A stretch of DNA of 5,555 bases. Source: Bacillota bacterium (lineage in GTDB: Bacteria; Bacillota; Tb-RUG-66). Below, in pieces: positions 4,502 through 5,555 of this stretch; positions within the stretch are counted from its first letter, which is position 1, and every line of letters begins with the position of its first letter. The DNA lies in NCBI GenBank assembly GCA_016288255.1, contig JAEEYS010000082.1, positions 1 through 5,555 of the forward strand, in the 5' to 3' direction. Below the pieces are notes generated by a model that saw only the letters and a list, made by a program, of their open reading frames with translations, was not told where the DNA came from and searched no databases. A program made the translations under genes and the position numbers.

Positions 4502-5284
4502 CTATTCTTTCACGGCTTTTGCTTCTATTTCGCCATAGAGTAAATTTAAAAATGTGTGTTCTTCTTTCAGTAATGATTCCGACAATCGTTTTCCCTCTAC
4601 AAAAATACCGCTTGGGATCTGAAATTCCGGGAATACAAGGCTATTATAGCAGGTTATGCGGATATTTTCCATGACTGCTTTGCAATAGTTTTCCACAAGC
4701 AGCTTTTCTTTGATGCTTTTAAAGCAAAACGGATTATAAAAAATATCGATCGTAACGGTGTCCGCTTTTTTTTCAAAAGGATAGCGAGGAAAAAGAAAGT
4801 TTAAAGGGACCTCTTTTTCCCGATTCGATTTTTTTAAAATAGAAGCGTTTTGATAGTTTTTATCTATTTTGTAACCCATTTTTAAAAAGGCTTCTCGCGG
4901 CATAAAGTTTCTGCCTTCAAAAGCAAGGAGCGCCGTGCCGTTTAGATCTCGGTCCCGGCTCTCTTGTTCCATAGCTTCCATCAAAGCGCGGCCTACCCCT
5001 TTGAGATCACCGGCGGCGTTTTTGTTTACATGGACGCAGGGAACGGATAAATAGTTTGCTCCTTCTATGAATCCCAGGATATTGTCGCTGAAAAATCCGT
5101 GGGCATATCCCAAAAGACGTCCTTCTCCGTACGCGATCTTTACGATCAATTGATTTTGATCCGCTTGAAGCAAAAAATCTTGTCTGATCTTGGCGGCTTC
5201 TTCTTCCGCTTCGGATTCTATTTTATAAAAGCAGGAGGAGATCAATTGCGCGTCCTGCTCTTCCATATCAAAAATTTCTATCAT
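4502..5284 (-). CDS. GNAT-family acetyltransferase with YoaP-like C-terminal domain
   Basis: From the chosen start the protein has 260 residues. Residues 1-150 form a GNAT fold: the strand PCVHVN (82-87), then the acetyl-CoA phosphate loop KGVGRALMEAM (95-105), and FLKMGYK (133-139) at the end of the domain. Residues about 177-232 read TIDIFYNPFCF then QIPSGIFVEGK, a thioredoxin-like strand-loop with a single cysteine (C187) and a probable cis-proline. GNAT plus such a tail is the layout of YoaP-like proteins, whose acceptor is unknown. The frame opens back to an ATG at 5320, but that ATG has no ribosome site. The ATG at 5284 has GAGGAA (plus-strand 5291-5296) six bases upstream and gives the usual family N-terminus (MIEIFDM). 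The first of two genes with plsY. The acetyltransferase part is fairly sure; the C-terminal naming is from memory of the family. Confidence 0.8.
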   Translation of the reverse strand: MIEIFDMEEQDAQLISSCFYKIESEAEEEAAKIRQDFLLQADQNQLIVKIAYGEGRLLGYAHGFFSDNILGFIEGANYLSVPCVHVNKNAAGDLKGVGRALMEAMEQESRDRDLNGTALLAFEGRNFMPREAFLKMGYKIDKNYQNASILKKSNREKEVPLNFLFPRYPFEKKADTVTIDIFYNPFCFKSIKEKLLVENYCKAVMENIRITCYNSLVFPEFQIPSGIFVEGKRLSESLLKEEHTFLNLLYGEIEAKAVKE

Positions 5285-5290
5285 GTCATA

Positions 5291-5296
5291 TTCCTC
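5291..5296 (-). promoter_or_regulatory. Ribosome binding site that favours the inner start of the GNAT gene
   Basis: On the minus strand GAGGAA lies six bases before the ATG at 5284. The longer alternative start at 5320 is preceded by ATGGTAAC, without a purine-rich site. Using 5284 also leaves the divergent promoter at 5300-5308 outside the coding sequence. Confidence 0.6.
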
Positions 5297-5299
5297 GTC

Positions 5300-5308
5300 T
5301 GGTATAAT
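5300..5308 (+). promoter_or_regulatory. Extended -10 promoter of the TtcA-family gene
   Basis: TGGTATAAT is a perfect -10 hexamer (5303-5308) with the TGn extension. No clear -35 is visible. Transcription would start near 5315 and give a leader of about 40 bases before the GTG at 5356. It lies between the two divergent genes if the GNAT gene starts at 5284. Confidence 0.5.
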
Positions 5309-5355
5309 TTCCTTTTTCATGTTACCATAATTTTGATGCAGAAAGGAAGAGTTTC

Positions 5356-5555
5356 GTGAAATTTAATCCGAATTATAACAGTTGGTTTTTAAACGACGTC
5401 AAACGAGCGATACAAAAATATCATATGATAGAGGACGGAGATCTTGTCGCGGTGAGCTTATCCGGGGGAAAAGACAGCTTGGCCCTTCTTTTTATCCTGT
5501 ATTGGGTCAAACGGACTTCCCGCATTCCTTTTGATCTTTGCGCCATCCATGCGGA
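5356..5555 (+). CDS. ttcA: TtcA-family tRNA thiolation PP-loop ATPase, N-terminal fragment
   Basis: The first 66 codons are present; the right edge cuts the gene. The segment MIEDGDLVAVSLSGGKDSLA (24-43) contains the PP-loop SGGKDS (36-41) that binds ATP and adenylates the target base. MIEDGD just before the strand is typical of TtcA rather than TilS or GuaA. TtcA makes 2-thiocytidine at position 32 of certain tRNAs, using an iron-sulfur cluster whose cysteine motifs would lie beyond the window. Several TtcA-like paralogues exist in Firmicutes, so the exact substrate is not certain. The start is GTG at 5356, supported by AAAGGAAG (5342-5349) at good spacing. No in-frame ATG lies nearby upstream. 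The gene is divergent from the GNAT-plsY pair. Confidence 0.85.
   Translation, partial: MKFNPNYNSWFLNDVKRAIQKYHMIEDGDLVAVSLSGGKDSLALLFILYWVKRTSRIPFDLCAIHA

Overview
This window looks like ordinary chromosome of a low-GC Gram-positive anaerobe, most likely in Clostridia. I infer this from the A+T-rich intergenic DNA, purine-rich Shine-Dalgarno sites, TTG and GTG starts, U-tract terminators, the acyl-phosphate acyltransferase PlsY and a QueF of the short Bacillus type. I see no insertion sequence, phage gene or CRISPR array. No species can be named from the sequence alone.

Left part (1-580). A response-regulator gene runs off the left edge on the minus strand and has its own extended -10 promoter. 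Facing away from it is a near-consensus plus-strand promoter (225-253). It should start a transcript near 260 that ends at a hairpin terminator (414-439). The roughly 180-base product has long-range complementarity and may be a small structured RNA or an attenuating leader. A 68-codon frame across it is probably accidental.

Plus-strand operon 1 (581-2155). It holds a UPF0173 metallo-beta-lactamase-fold hydrolase followed by two PaaI-type hotdog thioesterases that are tandem paralogues, closed by a terminator at 2228-2268. The three enzymes look like a hydrolase/thioesterase housekeeping set with unknown substrates.

Plus-strand operon 2 (2304-3678). A strong promoter leads into a preQ1-type riboswitch with a mutually exclusive antiterminator and terminator. 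This controls a YhhQ-family queuosine-precursor transporter and QueF, which reduces preQ0 to preQ1. The two genes form a compact import-and-reduce unit under feedback from its product. A 19-bp perfect hairpin terminator ends it.

Minus-strand cluster (3708-5320). A GNAT acetyltransferase with a YoaP-like C-terminal part is followed 15 bases later by plsY (phosphatidic acid synthesis), then tRNA-Arg(CCG) with its own promoter overlapping the plsY stop codon, and a terminator. A 16-bp tandem repeat sits between the tRNA and its terminator.

Right edge (5300-5555). A divergent gene begins for a TtcA-family PP-loop ATPase (tRNA C32 thiolation) and is cut by the window end. tRNA modification or biogenesis therefore appears three times here: queuosine precursors, tRNA-Arg and TtcA.
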